64,000 nt of DNA from Beijerinckiaceae bacterium (GTDB lineage Bacteria > Pseudomonadota > Alphaproteobacteria > Rhizobiales > Beijerinckiaceae): positions 62,001 to 126,000 of the forward strand of contig JAPZSB010000009.1 in NCBI GenBank assembly GCA_027531565.1, read 5' to 3'. Positions 17,264 to 27,159 of the stretch are shown here, piece by piece (the stretch's first letter is position 1; each line of letters starts with the position of its first letter). Made by a program: the position numbers and the translations under genes. Below the pieces are notes generated by a model that saw only the letters and a list, made by a program, of their open reading frames with translations, was not told where the DNA came from and ran no database searches.

Positions 17264-18002
17264 GGCCTTGCCCCAGATAGATCTTGTTGACGATCGGGTT
17301 GTCGGTGATCCGGTCGGGCGTTTCCTGCACGACGATTTCGCCATCCTTCATGACCGTGACCATGTCGGAGATCGGGAGCGCCACATCCATGTCGTGCTCG
17401 ATCAGGACCAGCGTGATCTCGCCCGGCAGGTCCTTGAGCATCTGGTTGAGCTCCGGCCGCTCGGCCGGTGAAAGCCCGGCAGCCGGTTCGTCCAGCATCA
17501 GAAGGCGAGGCTTGCAGGCAAGTGCCATCCCGAGTTCGAGCTGGCGGCGCTGCCCATGCGAAAGCGTAGCGACTTCATGATGCGCACGGTGCGCCAGTCT
17601 GACCCGTTCAGCGAGAACGGTCGCATCCCGGATGTCCTGCCCGTTCGAAGCTGACGGAACGAGGGACAGCCGGCCCTTTCGCGCGCCGCGTATCGCAATG
17701 AGCAGGTTGTCGATCACGGTGAGCCCGGTAAAGAGAAGCGAGGTCTGGTAGGTCCTGCCGATGCCGATCCGCGCTCGGTGCGATGCCGGTCTCCGGGTCA
17801 TGTCCTCGCCAAAGGCCACGACCCGTCCGGAGGTTGGTGGAAAATCCCCGCAGACAAGGTTGAACAGCGTGGTCTTGCCGGCCCCGTTGGGACCGAGGAT
17901 CGCGTGCCGCTGGCCGCTCGGCACCGTGAGCGAGACATTCCTGACTGCGTGCAAGGCGCCGAAGCGACGCCCGATATCGGTAAGTTCGAGTGCATGGACC
18001 AT
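17256..18002 (-). CDS. livG: Branched-chain amino acid-type ABC transporter ATPase LivG
   Basis: 248-aa ATPase partner of LivF. Walker A GPNGAGKTT, the LivG-typical GIGRTYQTSLLFTGLTVIDN region, signature LSHGQRRQLELGMAL and Walker B LLMLDEPAAGLSP. The signature motif has His for the usual Gly (LSHGQ), which is common in LivG. I chose ATG 18002 (MVHALELTDIGRRFG) from family alignment; the frame is open to 18068 but those residues are not conserved. It follows the binding-protein gene by 67 bases. Confidence 0.92.
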   Translation of the reverse strand: MVHALELTDIGRRFGALHAVRNVSLTVPSGQRHAILGPNGAGKTTLFNLVCGDFPPTSGRVVAFGEDMTRRPASHRARIGIGRTYQTSLLFTGLTVIDNLLIAIRGARKGRLSLVPSASNGQDIRDATVLAERVRLAHRAHHEVATLSHGQRRQLELGMALACKPRLLMLDEPAAGLSPAERPELNQMLKDLPGEITLVLIEHDMDVALPISDMVTVMKDGEIVVQETPDRITDNPIVNKIYLGQGHG

Positions 18003-18069
18003 CGCGCCTGGTTCCTTCGGCCGGGAAGCTCCGGGGATGGCGCTGGACACGCCATCCCCGGTCTGCATG

Positions 18070-19335
18070 TCATTGGGGCGGGCAGGACGGATTATCGCGG
18101 GAGGGCGACCCGAGGGCGAGGAATTCCGCGCGCGGCATGCCGAAGGTCTGGGTCACGTTGTCGAACCGCTCCACCTGGGTGGTGAAGAGCTGGCCATTCC
18201 GGTCGACGACGCGCCGGATGAAGTTGCTGGCAATGGCCTGCCGGTTGTCATCCAGCCGTACCTTGCCCCCCATCGGCGTGGGCACCTCGAGTTTGGCCAG
18301 CGCCGCCTGAAAGGCCTGCTGGTTGTTTGAAAGGTCGCCCTTGACCTGCTCCAGCGCCATGATCACGGCCTTGGCTGCGATGTAATAGTGGACGGCATTG
18401 ATCGACGGTGCGGCAAAGCCATCCGGGAAACGCTTCTTGTAGCTGGCGACAAAGGCCTTCCAAGTAGGGTCATCGCTGTCATCGACGATCGGGCCGGCGG
18501 AGATGAGGTTGTTGAGCAGGCGGCGATGCGGGCCACGGGCGGACATCACAACCTGGTCGACCGTTACGGGCCCTGCGATCAGCGGCTGCTGCCCGCCCGC
18601 CTGCGCATATTGCGTCAGGAAGGCCAGCGCATCTGTGCCGCCGTGAATGACGAGCACGGTGTCGGCGTTCTTGGGAATGCTGGCGATGGTGGAGGCGAAA
18701 TCCGTGGTGCCGAGTGGCGACCACAGCTTCGTGACCTTGCCGCCCAGCTTGCAGAATTCCTGCATGAAGCCGAATACCTGGGCATAGGGGAAGGCATAAT
18801 CGCCCCCGACCAGCGCCACGTGCCGCGCGTTCATCTTCTGATAGGCATAGGTTCCCAGCCCCGCAATCCACTGCATGCCATCGCCGTTGAACCGGAAGAA
18901 ATTCGGGGAAACATCGCGCAAGGTTGTGTCGGCCGCGGCGGACTGGCCGTTGACGATCGTCTTGCCGGTCAGCGTCCGCGAGTAATCGCGCAGGGCCATG
19001 CCTTCCGCGCCGGAGAGGGGCCCGATGATGATGTCCACCTGATCCTGCTCGATCAGCTTGCGGGCGCGGGCCAGCGCCACATCGGCCTGGGCGTTGGAAC
19101 TTTCCCGAACCCATTCGATTTTCTTGCCAGCTACCGTGAAATTGACCTCCTCGAAGGCCATGGTCAGCGCGCGGACAGCATCCTGTCCGCCGGTGGCAAA
19201 CGGGCCTTCCAGCGTCTTGATCGATCCGATCCGGATCGTGCCGCCCTGCTGGGCAAGCGTCGGCGCCGCCAGCGCCGCCGAAGCGGTGACCGCAAGCAAT
19301 GCTGCGGTACTCCGTGTCATCAATCCTCTGAACAT
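18070..19335 (-). CDS. LivK-type ABC substrate-binding protein
   Basis: 421-aa periplasmic binding protein with a signal peptide (MFRGLMTRSTAALLAVTASAALAAPTLAQ) and the type-I periplasmic fold (IRIGSIKTLEGPFATGG, IIGPLSGAEGMALRDYS, VALVGGDYAFPYAQ, DTVLVIHGGTDALAF). AGGAG lies correctly before ATG 19335. Sequence style is that of amide/aromatic-acid-type LivK homologues rather than a classic leucine-binding protein, but the ligand is not readable. It lies between the permease genes and the ATPase genes. Confidence 0.9.
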   Translation of the reverse strand: MFRGLMTRSTAALLAVTASAALAAPTLAQQGGTIRIGSIKTLEGPFATGGQDAVRALTMAFEEVNFTVAGKKIEWVRESSNAQADVALARARKLIEQDQVDIIIGPLSGAEGMALRDYSRTLTGKTIVNGQSAAADTTLRDVSPNFFRFNGDGMQWIAGLGTYAYQKMNARHVALVGGDYAFPYAQVFGFMQEFCKLGGKVTKLWSPLGTTDFASTIASIPKNADTVLVIHGGTDALAFLTQYAQAGGQQPLIAGPVTVDQVVMSARGPHRRLLNNLISAGPIVDDSDDPTWKAFVASYKKRFPDGFAAPSINAVHYYIAAKAVIMALEQVKGDLSNNQQAFQAALAKLEVPTPMGGKVRLDDNRQAIASNFIRRVVDRNGQLFTTQVERFDNVTQTFGMPRAEFLALGSPSRDNPSCPPQ

Positions 19336-19418
19336 GCTCGTCTCCTCTACCTTGCAAATGTCTCCCGTTTTGTCGTTCCGGCCGCCATGGGGAGACACAT
19401 CGCGGCCGGGGTTTGGAC

Positions 19419-20438
19419 TCAGGCCGGTGGCGCCCCGGGCTTCGGCTTCCCGCGCAGCAGCCTGCCGAGGCGCCGCGACAGGCCGAGCGCGCCGTCGGGT
19501 GAGATCAGAACGATGACGAGAAACACGGCGCCGATGAGCGAGTTGAAGCGGTCGCGGTCGTAGAGGGATGCCGCAAAGGTGTCGAAGATGGCAAAGATCA
19601 GCGATCCGACGAAGGCACCGACAGGATGGCCAAGCCCCCCGACAACGCTCATGATCAGCAGGTTGATCGTCGCGCCGAGGCCGATCGAGCCGGGAGAGAT
19701 GCCGATATTGTAGATCGTGGCGAGCACCCCGCCGCACCCCGCGATGAACCCGGCAATGCCGAAGGCGACGATGCGGTGAAGCACCACATTGTAGCCCAGC
19801 GCCGAGATGCGCCGTGGATTGTCGCGGATGCCCTGCAGGGCCAGACCGAACGGCGTCCGCACGAGAAACAGCACGCCGAGATAGAGCAGGAGGGCGGTGC
19901 CGGAGGCGATCGTGTAGAACACCATCGGATCCCGGAACCGACGGCCCAGGATATCCGGCCCGAGCACGTTCCGGATGCCCTCATAGCCATTGAACAGGTC
20001 GATGTTGCTTTCGACAAAACGATAGAACCCGACCGCCAGAGCCAGCGTGATCATCAGCAGGTAGATGTCGTTGGTGCGCACGGCGATGGCGCCGACGGCA
20101 AGCCCGGCCAGCACGGAAGCCAACAGCGCCATCAGGATTGCCATCGGATAACCGAAGCCGCCGATGATCACCGGCACCGCGCCTTGCACGGTCATGGCGA
20201 GCACGTAGCCCGCAATGCCGGCCACCATCATCTGCGCCAGGCTGACGAACCCGCCATAGGTGGCAAGAAAGGTGAGGGAGAGCGCGATGATGCCGTAGAT
20301 CAGGGCGCGGGCGAGGATGTTGCCGATCCAGAACAAGGCCTGGTTCTCCGGCAGCGCAAGGAAGAGCGCCAGCGGCACAAGGCAGAGGATGCCGAGACCG
20401 GCCGTGCCGGTGAGCAGGAGGGTGCGGGCCAGGGTCAT
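19419..20438 (-). CDS. livM: Branched-chain amino acid-type ABC permease LivM
   Basis: 339-aa inner-membrane permease with about nine helices. It has the LivM hallmarks ARALIYGIIALSLTFLATYGG, the EAA-like RDNPRRISALGYNV and LGHPVGAFVGS. The C-terminal tail is basic and proline-rich (GKPKPGAPPA). It overlaps livH by four bases (ATGA). Confidence 0.92.
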   Translation of the reverse strand: MTLARTLLLTGTAGLGILCLVPLALFLALPENQALFWIGNILARALIYGIIALSLTFLATYGGFVSLAQMMVAGIAGYVLAMTVQGAVPVIIGGFGYPMAILMALLASVLAGLAVGAIAVRTNDIYLLMITLALAVGFYRFVESNIDLFNGYEGIRNVLGPDILGRRFRDPMVFYTIASGTALLLYLGVLFLVRTPFGLALQGIRDNPRRISALGYNVVLHRIVAFGIAGFIAGCGGVLATIYNIGISPGSIGLGATINLLIMSVVGGLGHPVGAFVGSLIFAIFDTFAASLYDRDRFNSLIGAVFLVIVLISPDGALGLSRRLGRLLRGKPKPGAPPA

Positions 20439-21319
20439 CGCGCGCGCCCCATGATGCCCTGCGGCCGGATCGCCAGGACGACGACCATGATCAGGAAGGT
20501 CAGGATGACCGAATAGGTCGGGAAAAGCGCCTGGCCGATCTGTTCCGCGAGGCCGACAAGCAGCGCGCCGATCGCCGTCCCCGCGATGGAACCCATTCCG
20601 CCCACGATGACGACAACCAGCGCAGTCAGCAGGAAGCGCGCATCGACGCCCTGTGCCAGCGGTTGCGCCGTCGCCCCGATGACACCGCCCAGCCCCGCCA
20701 GCGCTGCCCCCAGTGCGAAGACCAGGACCGCCACCAGCGGGACGTTGACGCCCATGGCGGCGAGCATGGGCCGGTCATCCACGCCGGCCCGGACCATCAG
20801 GCCGAGGCGGGTGCGGTTGAGAAGCAGCCAGAGCCCGATCCCTACAGCGAGGGCGACGCCGATCTGCACAAGGCGGAAGGTGGGGTAATTGCCGATCAGC
20901 GGCAGCGCGGTCGAGCCGAACAGGGCGTCCGGGGCGAAAAACTGCCGCGGCGTGCCGCCGAACCGGGCCAGCAACTGGTCCGCCACGATGATCGAGAGCG
21001 CGATCGTGACAAGTGCCTGCCGAAGCTCCTGTCCCTGCATCCAGCCCAGCAGGACCGTCTGCATCAGCACGCCGAACAGGGCCGCCGCCGCCATGCCGGC
21101 AAGGATCGCAAGGTACCAAGCATACCACAGGTCGCGGTCATAGAGCGGCTCGAAGACGGCGTAGCCGATATAGGCGCCGACAAGATAGAGCGACCCATGG
21201 GCCATATTGACCGTCCGCATCAGGCCGAAGATCAGCGAGAAGCCCGAGGCGACGACGAAATAGAGCGCCGCAAGGGTCAAGCCGTTGAGAATGACAGTCG
21301 CCGCCGTTGCGCCGCTCAT
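20435..21319 (-). CDS. livH: Branched-chain amino acid-type ABC permease LivH
   Basis: 294-aa inner-membrane permease. Family features are ILNGLTLAALYFVVASGFS, FGLMRTVNMAHGSLYLVGAY and the late GGMGSIAGTAIGALLVG. ATG 21319 has GAGGTG at a proper distance; an ATG at 21337 is possible. It follows the histidinol-dehydrogenase-like gene by 49 bases and overlaps livM. Confidence 0.92.
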   Translation of the reverse strand: MSGATAATVILNGLTLAALYFVVASGFSLIFGLMRTVNMAHGSLYLVGAYIGYAVFEPLYDRDLWYAWYLAILAGMAAAALFGVLMQTVLLGWMQGQELRQALVTIALSIIVADQLLARFGGTPRQFFAPDALFGSTALPLIGNYPTFRLVQIGVALAVGIGLWLLLNRTRLGLMVRAGVDDRPMLAAMGVNVPLVAVLVFALGAALAGLGGVIGATAQPLAQGVDARFLLTALVVVIVGGMGSIAGTAIGALLVGLAEQIGQALFPTYSVILTFLIMVVVLAIRPQGIMGRAR

Positions 21320-21368
21320 GAGCGCACCTCGGAACATCCGGCCGCGGCGAGGGGAGCAGGGGCGGCCA

Positions 21369-22676
21369 TCACTCGGCCGCCTGCCCGTAGCCGACATTGC
21401 GCCCGCCATAGCGCCGGACCCGGATATTGGCCTGCTCGGCATGGCCATAGAAGCCTTCGAGCACGCAGAGGCGGGAGCAGTATTCGCCGATCAGGGCCGA
21501 AGCCTCGTCGGTCAGGACCTTCTGGTAGGTACAGGTCTTGATGAACTTGCCGACCCAGAGGCCGCCGGTGTAGCGGGCTGCCTTGCCGGTCGGCAGCGTA
21601 TGGTTGGTGCCGATCACCTTGTCGCCAAAGGCAACATTTGTGCGGGGGCCGAGGAAAAGGGCGCCGTAATTCCGCATGGTATCGAGGAAATAATCCGGGT
21701 CGCGGGTCATCACCTGCACGTGCTCGGAGGCGATCCGGTCGGCTTCGCGCACCATTTCCTCGTCGGTGTCACAGAGGATCACCTCGCCGTAATCGCGCCA
21801 GGAGACCGAGGCGTATTCGGCGGTTGGCAGGATCTTCAGGAGGCGCTCGACCTCCTCCATCGTTGCCCGTGCAAGGGTCTCGCTGGTTGTCAGCAGCACC
21901 GCCGGGGTGTTGAACCCGTGCTCGGCCTGCCCGAGCAGGTCGGTGGCGCAGATCTCGGCATCGACGCTGTCATCGGCGATGACCAACGTCTCTGTCGGAC
22001 CGGCAATCAGGTCGATGCCGACGCGCCCGAACAATTGCCGTTTTGCCTCGGCGACATAGGCATTGCCGGGCCCGACAATCACCGAGACCGGCGCGATGCT
22101 TTCGGTTCCGATGCCAAAGGCGGCAATCGCCTGAACGCCGCCCAGGCAGTAGATCTCGTCGGCGCCGCCCAGATGCATGGCCGCCACGACGGCCGGGGAA
22201 GGCTTGCCCTGGAAGGGAGGCGACGCGGCAATGACGCGCGGCACACCGGCGACCCTGGCCGTCACGACGCCCATATGCGCCGAAGCCACCAGCGGGTACT
22301 TGCCGCCGGGAACATAACAGCCGACGCTTTCGACCGGCATGTTCTTGTGACCGAGGATGACGCCCGGAAGCGTCTCGACCTCGACATCCTTCATCGAGTC
22401 GCGCTGGATCCGGGCAAAGTTCCGGACCTGGGCCTGTGCAAAGCGGATATCATCGAGATCACGCCTGGAGACCTGGGCAAGGCACGACTCGATCTCCTGC
22501 TCGGTGAGCCGGAACGAAGCCGGCGCCCAGTTGTCGAACCGCATCGAGAGTTCCCGAAGGGCCGCATCACCCCGGGTCTCGACGCTCTCGAGGATCGCGG
22601 TAACCGTCTCGCGCACCTTGTGCGCGTCAGCAGATGTCTGTTCCGGCGTGCGGCCGGTCTTCAGATGGCGTGCCAT
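21369..22676 (-). CDS. Histidinol dehydrogenase-family NAD-dependent dehydrogenase (HpsN-like)
   Basis: 435-aa cytoplasmic enzyme of the HisD superfamily. All zinc ligands and catalytic residues have counterparts: Gln and His in LLGQAEHG, Glu-His in ASEHVQV, Asp and His around [14 protein letters not shown], and the late His in GFYGHAEQ. These enzymes oxidise an alcohol to a carboxylate in two NAD-dependent steps. There are no his genes nearby. The setting with a transporter and a ThDP enzyme suggests a catabolic paralogue, such as the sulfopropanediol dehydrogenase HpsN, rather than histidine biosynthesis. Substrate identity is inference. It follows the ThDP enzyme by 61 bases. Confidence 0.85.
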   Translation of the reverse strand: MARHLKTGRTPEQTSADAHKVRETVTAILESVETRGDAALRELSMRFDNWAPASFRLTEQEIESCLAQVSRRDLDDIRFAQAQVRNFARIQRDSMKDVEVETLPGVILGHKNMPVESVGCYVPGGKYPLVASAHMGVVTARVAGVPRVIAASPPFQGKPSPAVVAAMHLGGADEIYCLGGVQAIAAFGIGTESIAPVSVIVGPGNAYVAEAKRQLFGRVGIDLIAGPTETLVIADDSVDAEICATDLLGQAEHGFNTPAVLLTTSETLARATMEEVERLLKILPTAEYASVSWRDYGEVILCDTDEEMVREADRIASEHVQVMTRDPDYFLDTMRNYGALFLGPRTNVAFGDKVIGTNHTLPTGKAARYTGGLWVGKFIKTCTYQKVLTDEASALIGEYCSRLCVLEGFYGHAEQANIRVRRYGGRNVGYGQAAE

Positions 22677-22737
22677 GAGCCATTCCTCTGGATGGGTGAA
22701 ACGAAGGTGCCTGTCGTGGTCCGGGGCGTTGGCGAGC

Positions 22738-24600
22738 TCAGCCAACCGCGCCGGTTGCCGCCACGATCCTGACTTTCGAGGTGTCACGGCCCTCGTGCTG
22801 CTCCGCGGGCAAGCCGGCGGCGTAGTCGTTGCGCACGGCCTCCGGCGCAGTGGGCACAGGCGGGAAGTCCCACCAGCCCACGACATTGGAGGCCGCGATC
22901 GAGACATCCCGGGTGATCGGCACCTCGATGAGTGCCGGAATGTTGGCTGCGAGGGCCTTGGCGATGGTCGGCGCGATATCGGCGACGGCCTCGATGCGCT
23001 TGCCGAAATCAAAGCCGAACGATCGGGCCAGGTTGACGAAATCCACCGAATACGGCTCGCCATTCCCGCGATGCTGGAACTCGGAAATGATGTTGCGGCC
23101 CATCAGGGCGTTCTGGCCGTCCCGGATCGAGATGAACCCGGAATTGTTGAGGACGAGGAACACAACCGGAATATTGTAGGCAACGCAGGTCGCCAGTTCC
23201 TGCATGCACATCATGAAATCGCCATCGCCGATGATGCACACGACAGGCGTATCCCGTTTTGCGAGCTTGGCGCCGATGGCTGCGGGCAGGGCAAACCCCA
23301 TCGGGGAATAGCTGCCCGGCGTGATATGCGTCCGCGGCTCGTAGATCGGGAAATCCTGCTTGACCGAACTCTGCGGATGCCCGGAGCCGACGGTCACAAT
23401 GCCATGGCGGGGCAGGGCCTTTCGCAGTTCCTTCAGGGCCGTGAGCATCGTGGTCGGGATCTTGTTGTGGTTGCGGCGCGGCTTCTGGATGACGTCCCAT
23501 TCGGCCCAGAGGCGGGCGAGTTCGTCATGGTAGATCGCGCGGCTGCCAAGCGCCGTCTTGGCCTGAGCAGGCGAGATCTCCGCGAGCATATCCTCGAGAA
23601 CAAGTCCGATATCGCCGACAATTCCGACTTCGGCAGGATAGTTCTTGCCGATTTCCCGCGGATCGATGTCGACATGGATCAGTTTCGAATCCGGAATGGA
23701 GAAGCTGACGCCCTTGCGCCAGGAGGAAGCGGACCAATCCGTGAAGCGGCATCCCAGCGACATCACGACATCGGCGCGCGAGGCCATGGTGTTGCCGGTC
23801 AGGGAACCCGGCCAGCCCACCGTTCCGGCATTCATCGGGTGGTCTTCCGGCAGCGAGCTCTTGCCGTTCCAGGTGAAGACAACCGGAATGCCCAGCTTTT
23901 CCGCGAGCGATCGAAGGGCCGCGCTGGCATTGGCGGTGATGACGCCACCGCCGGCTACGATGCAGGGTCGCTTCGCGGAAAGCAGCAGCTTTACTGCGGC
24001 TTCGATCGCCTTGGCATCGGCGCGCACCTTGCCGACCGGAATGCGCTTCGACAATTCGGCGACATCGATATCCGTCTCGGCCACCTGCACATCCATCGGG
24101 ATTTCGATATGGACCGGGCCCGGCCGGCCCGTGACCATGGCATTCCATGCCCGGTGAAGGACGAACGGCATGTGATCGGCGCGGATCACATCGAAGGCGC
24201 GCTTGGTGATCGGCCGTGTCACCTGCAGGAAATCAGGGACGTTCTCGCGGTCCAGTTCCTGCATCACGCCATGGCCCCGCATATGCGTGGAGGCGCTGCC
24301 GGTGATGAGGAGCAGAGCGGTCGAGTCGCAATGCGCATTGGCCAGCCCCATCACAGCGTTGGCGGCGCCCGGACCGATCGAGGTGCATGCAGCGATGGGC
24401 TGGCCGGTCACCCGGTAATGCGCGTCGGCGATATGGACAGCGGCCTGTTCGTGCATGGTCTGGATGACCGGAATGTCGGATCCCTTGTCATTGAAGGCAT
24501 CCAGCAGGTTCCAGTTGCCGTGGCCCGGCAGGCCGGTGATGTAGGGCACGCCATAGGCCTTCAGGGCCTTGCCGAGGATGTGTCCGACAGTCTTTCCCAT
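22738..24600 (-). CDS. Thiamine diphosphate-dependent enzyme, acetolactate-synthase type
   Basis: 620-aa cytoplasmic enzyme with the three domains of the acetohydroxyacid synthase/decarboxylase superfamily. The N-terminal domain has the catalytic Glu in [17 protein letters not shown] and [13 protein letters not shown]; the middle domain has CIVAGGGV; the C-terminal ThDP site has GDGDFMM...NNSGFISI, which binds Mg-diphosphate. GGAGAAGAG precedes ATG 24600. It is the first gene of the leftward catabolic/transport unit, divergent from a LysR regulator. A C-terminal extension ([15 protein letters not shown]) is unusual for plain acetolactate synthases. It likely decarboxylates or ligates a 2-oxo acid from the pathway; the substrate is unknown. 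Confidence 0.85.
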   Translation of the reverse strand: MGKTVGHILGKALKAYGVPYITGLPGHGNWNLLDAFNDKGSDIPVIQTMHEQAAVHIADAHYRVTGQPIAACTSIGPGAANAVMGLANAHCDSTALLLITGSASTHMRGHGVMQELDRENVPDFLQVTRPITKRAFDVIRADHMPFVLHRAWNAMVTGRPGPVHIEIPMDVQVAETDIDVAELSKRIPVGKVRADAKAIEAAVKLLLSAKRPCIVAGGGVITANASAALRSLAEKLGIPVVFTWNGKSSLPEDHPMNAGTVGWPGSLTGNTMASRADVVMSLGCRFTDWSASSWRKGVSFSIPDSKLIHVDIDPREIGKNYPAEVGIVGDIGLVLEDMLAEISPAQAKTALGSRAIYHDELARLWAEWDVIQKPRRNHNKIPTTMLTALKELRKALPRHGIVTVGSGHPQSSVKQDFPIYEPRTHITPGSYSPMGFALPAAIGAKLAKRDTPVVCIIGDGDFMMCMQELATCVAYNIPVVFLVLNNSGFISIRDGQNALMGRNIISEFQHRGNGEPYSVDFVNLARSFGFDFGKRIEAVADIAPTIAKALAANIPALIEVPITRDVSIAASNVVGWWDFPPVPTAPEAVRNDYAAGLPAEQHEGRDTSKVRIVAATGAVG

Positions 24601-24740
24601 GGTCTCTTCTCCCGATCGACCGCGGTTCTGCAGGACCTGGAAATGGCCCCGAAAGGCCATGCCCGGCCCGCGCCGCGTGTTGTTGGGAGAGTAGTCGGCC
24701 TGCTTTCCAATGCGCTAGCCTTTGGACCTGTAGATCAGCT

Positions 24741-24755
24741 ATACGCATTGCGTAT
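24741..24755. promoter_or_regulatory. Perfect palindrome overlapping the LysR start codon
   Basis: ATACGCA-T-TGCGTAT is a perfect 15-bp dyad that fits a LysR T-N11-A box. Its last two bases are the first two of the LysR ATG (24754-24756). It lies about 140 bases from the start of the divergent ThDP operon, so it can serve autorepression and activation of that operon. Confidence 0.75.
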
Positions 24756-25698
24756 GAGAAATGTCGAAATCGAAGCCCTCGCCCTGTTCGTGAAAGCCGC
24801 CGAGCTCAAGAGTTTCAGCCGCGTCGCGATTGCCCTGGGTCTGTCCCAGCCCTCGATCAGCCGGCCGATTGCCGATCTGGAAGCGCGGCTGGGAGGACCA
24901 CTCTTCTATCGAACCGGCCGAGGAGTCGGGCTGACCGAACTGGGCGAGATCCTCCTCCCGCGGGCCCGGGCATTGCTGGAAAGCGCGGACCAGCTTCTCG
25001 CCGATGCCCTTGCTCACGGCAAGTCACCGGCCGGCCATGTCACCGTTGGTGCCTTGCCCTCGATGATGACGGTCCTTGCACCGGTGCTTTACCGGCGGGT
25101 GACGGTGCAGGCCCCCGGGATCCGCCTGAAGATCCTTGAAGGATTCAGCGATCAGGTGGAGCGATGGCTGTCCGACGGCACGGTCGATATCGGTCTTCTC
25201 AGCCGGTACCGGGAGCCCCGGCCTGGGCAGACGGAGCCCCTGTTCCGGAGCCATCTCGTCCTGATCCGGGCGTCAGGCAATACCACGCTGCCTGACGTGA
25301 TCCCGTTCGAACATCTTGCCGGGCTGCCGCTGATCCTGCCCTCCCATCCCAATGGGCTCAGGATCATTCTTGAAGAGACCGCCCGTCGCCTTGATATCGA
25401 GCTGAATGTCGTGATGGAGGCGGATTCCCTCAGCGCGCAATGCGAGGTTGTGCGTCAATGCGGATGCTATTCCGTGATTGCGTCCCAGGCGCTCGCGAGT
25501 TTTGGCCAGGGGCTGGCTGGCAGCCGGCTCGACCAGCCCGAACTCGCGCGCTACGCGATTGTAAGCGCAACGCAACAGCGGCCCCTGAGCCGCGCAGCGC
25601 GAGTTGTGCTGCAGGCAATCCGCAATTTCTGGCCGGAAAGCACCGCGGTTTCGCTGGCTGACCTCGCCGATGACCTGCGCCGGCTGAAGAAGGAGTGA
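24754..25698 (+). CDS. LysR-family transcriptional regulator
   Basis: 314-aa regulator. The helix-turn-helix is near the N-terminus (ALFVKAAELKSFSRVAIALG, LSQPSISRPIADLEARLG), followed by the inducer-binding domain (VTVGALPSMMTVLAP, LSDGTVDIGLLSRY). The start at ATG 24754 matches the usual LysR N-terminal length. It is divergent from the ThDP-Liv unit across a 153-base gap holding the palindrome at 24741-24755, so it most likely controls that unit in response to a pathway metabolite. The frame is open far upstream, but those residues are antisense to the ThDP gene. Confidence 0.93.
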   Translation: MRNVEIEALALFVKAAELKSFSRVAIALGLSQPSISRPIADLEARLGGPLFYRTGRGVGLTELGEILLPRARALLESADQLLADALAHGKSPAGHVTVGALPSMMTVLAPVLYRRVTVQAPGIRLKILEGFSDQVERWLSDGTVDIGLLSRYREPRPGQTEPLFRSHLVLIRASGNTTLPDVIPFEHLAGLPLILPSHPNGLRIILEETARRLDIELNVVMEADSLSAQCEVVRQCGCYSVIASQALASFGQGLAGSRLDQPELARYAIVSATQQRPLSRAARVVLQAIRNFWPESTAVSLADLADDLRRLKKE

Positions 25699-25830
25699 TC
25701 CCGCAAACAGGCAACGCCCCTCCGTCAGTGCCCTTGCGGAGGCGTCGCCGGCGAGGCAAGTTGATCCGCCTGGCCGCCAGCCACCTGCGGTCGACCATCA
25801 CTGTCCTGCTCCTCGTGCATCAGGGATCCA

Positions 25831-26481
25831 ATGCCCGCCATTCTCGTGATCAATCCGAATTCGAACCCGGCTGTGACACAGGGTTTCGACGAGGCCCTTG
25901 AACCGCTGCGCCGACCCGGTGGACCGGAAATCCGTTGCGAAACCCTCGCCGAGGGGCCTTTCGGCATCGAAACGCAGGCGCATGTCGATGGCGTGGCCCT
26001 TCCGCTCGCGAGGCATGTCGCGAGCCGCCCGGATGCCGATGCCTATGTGATTGCCTGCTATTCCGATCCCGGCCTGTTCGTTTGCCGGGAGGCGACATCG
26101 AAGCCGGTTTTCGGCATTGCCGAATGCGGGCTTCTCACCGCCATGGCGCGCGGCCAACGCTTCGGCGTCATCGCCATCGCGCGGCGGTCCATCCCGCGCC
26201 ACATCCGCTACATGCGTCAGATGGGCATTCTCGATCGGCTCGCGAACGAGCGGCCGCTCGAGATGTCGGTGGCGGAAACGGCTTCCGGCGAGGGCACGTT
26301 GGCCCGGATGATCGCGATCGGGACGGAATTGCGCGATCTCGATGGTGCGGATGCCATCGTCATGGGCTGCGCGGGCATGGCCCGGCATCGCCGGAGCCTC
26401 GAAGCCGCCTTGGGTATCCCGGTGATCGACCCCGTCCAGGCGGCGGTGACCATGGCTCTGGGCGCGGTCGCCTTCCGGTAA
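25831..26481 (+). CDS. Aspartate/glutamate/hydantoin racemase-family protein
   Basis: 216-aa cytoplasmic enzyme with the two catalytic-type cysteines of PLP-independent racemases: Cys76 (VIACYSDPG) and Cys180 (VMGCAGM). The opening ILVINPNSNPAVTQGF is characteristic of the hydantoin racemase branch. With the dihydropyrimidinase/hydantoinase-like gene 2.4 kb away, racemisation of a 5-substituted hydantoin or related amide is plausible. It converges on the flavin reductase gene with only three bases between the stops. Confidence 0.85.
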   Translation: MPAILVINPNSNPAVTQGFDEALEPLRRPGGPEIRCETLAEGPFGIETQAHVDGVALPLARHVASRPDADAYVIACYSDPGLFVCREATSKPVFGIAECGLLTAMARGQRFGVIAIARRSIPRHIRYMRQMGILDRLANERPLEMSVAETASGEGTLARMIAIGTELRDLDGADAIVMGCAGMARHRRSLEAALGIPVIDPVQAAVTMALGAVAFR

Positions 26482-26484
26482 CGC

Positions 26485-27156
26485 CTACTCGCGCGAGGCG
26501 CGGGTGGCCACGATCTCGTCGACCGTGCGGCGCTTCATGGCGAAGATGTCGGTCTGGCGTGTATAAAGATCGCCGAACAAGCGCCCCACCGGCTTGTAGG
26601 CGCCGAAATCCACGCGCAGCGTTCCCGGGTCGAGCAAACCCTCCCGCGCATGAAGTCCCGTCACCTCGCCGATCAGCAATTCGCGATTGGGGCTGAAGAC
26701 GAGCGCGAGTGATTTCCGGCATTCCAACGCGAAGGGTGCAGCCGCAAGCCGGGGCACCTGGATTGTGGTCGACGGCGCCAGTTCGAGGCCAAGCATCGCG
26801 GCCTCGCTGGTGACGGCCGGAAAATCCGCCGCGGAATCGTTCATGGCCTGCGCCAGCGGCTCATCCACCATGTTGACGACGAACTCGCCCGTCCGTTCGA
26901 TGTTGCGCGTCGTGTCTTTCGGCACGTTGTCCGGCTTGTGCTGGAGGCCGAGGACAATCAGCGGCGGATCATCGGAAAACACGTTGAAGAAGCTGTAGGG
27001 GGCGGCATTCACCACGCGATCCTCGCCCATCGTAGTGACGAACGCGATGGGACGCGGCACCACGACGCCGCTCAGCAGCTTGTAGCGCGCGGCCTTGTCG
27101 AGGCGCGAGAAGTCGAAATCGAGCCCGCCGGAAGGGGCAGCCATCCGGTCCGGCAT
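26485..27156 (-). CDS. Flavin reductase-family protein (FMN-binding split barrel)
   Basis: 223-aa protein of the DIM6/NTAB flavoprotein family: YKLLSGVVVPRPIAFVTTMGE, NAAPYSFFNVFSDDPPLIVLG and GEFVVNMVDEPLAQAMN are its conserved FMN-binding segments. It may supply reduced flavin to a monooxygenase or reduce a ring substrate; no monooxygenase is adjacent. The gene follows the GntR stop by three bases, so they form an operon. ATG 27144 (MAAPSGG) is an alternative start. Confidence 0.85.
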   Translation of the reverse strand: MPDRMAAPSGGLDFDFSRLDKAARYKLLSGVVVPRPIAFVTTMGEDRVVNAAPYSFFNVFSDDPPLIVLGLQHKPDNVPKDTTRNIERTGEFVVNMVDEPLAQAMNDSAADFPAVTSEAAMLGLELAPSTTIQVPRLAAAPFALECRKSLALVFSPNRELLIGEVTGLHAREGLLDPGTLRVDFGAYKPVGRLFGDLYTRQTDIFAMKRRTVDEIVATRASRE

Positions 27157-27159
27157 CGG

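Noticed and set aside
21369-22676. Histidine biosynthesis hisD
   Set aside because: The family residues fit, but no his gene is near and the gene is embedded in a transporter/ThDP catabolic unit, so I call it a family member only.
22357-24753. Long open frame on the + strand preceding the LysR gene (reads continuously into it)
   Set aside because: It is antisense to the ThDP and HisD-like genes, shows no family signature before 24754, and results from high-GC codon structure. Only the LysR part is real.
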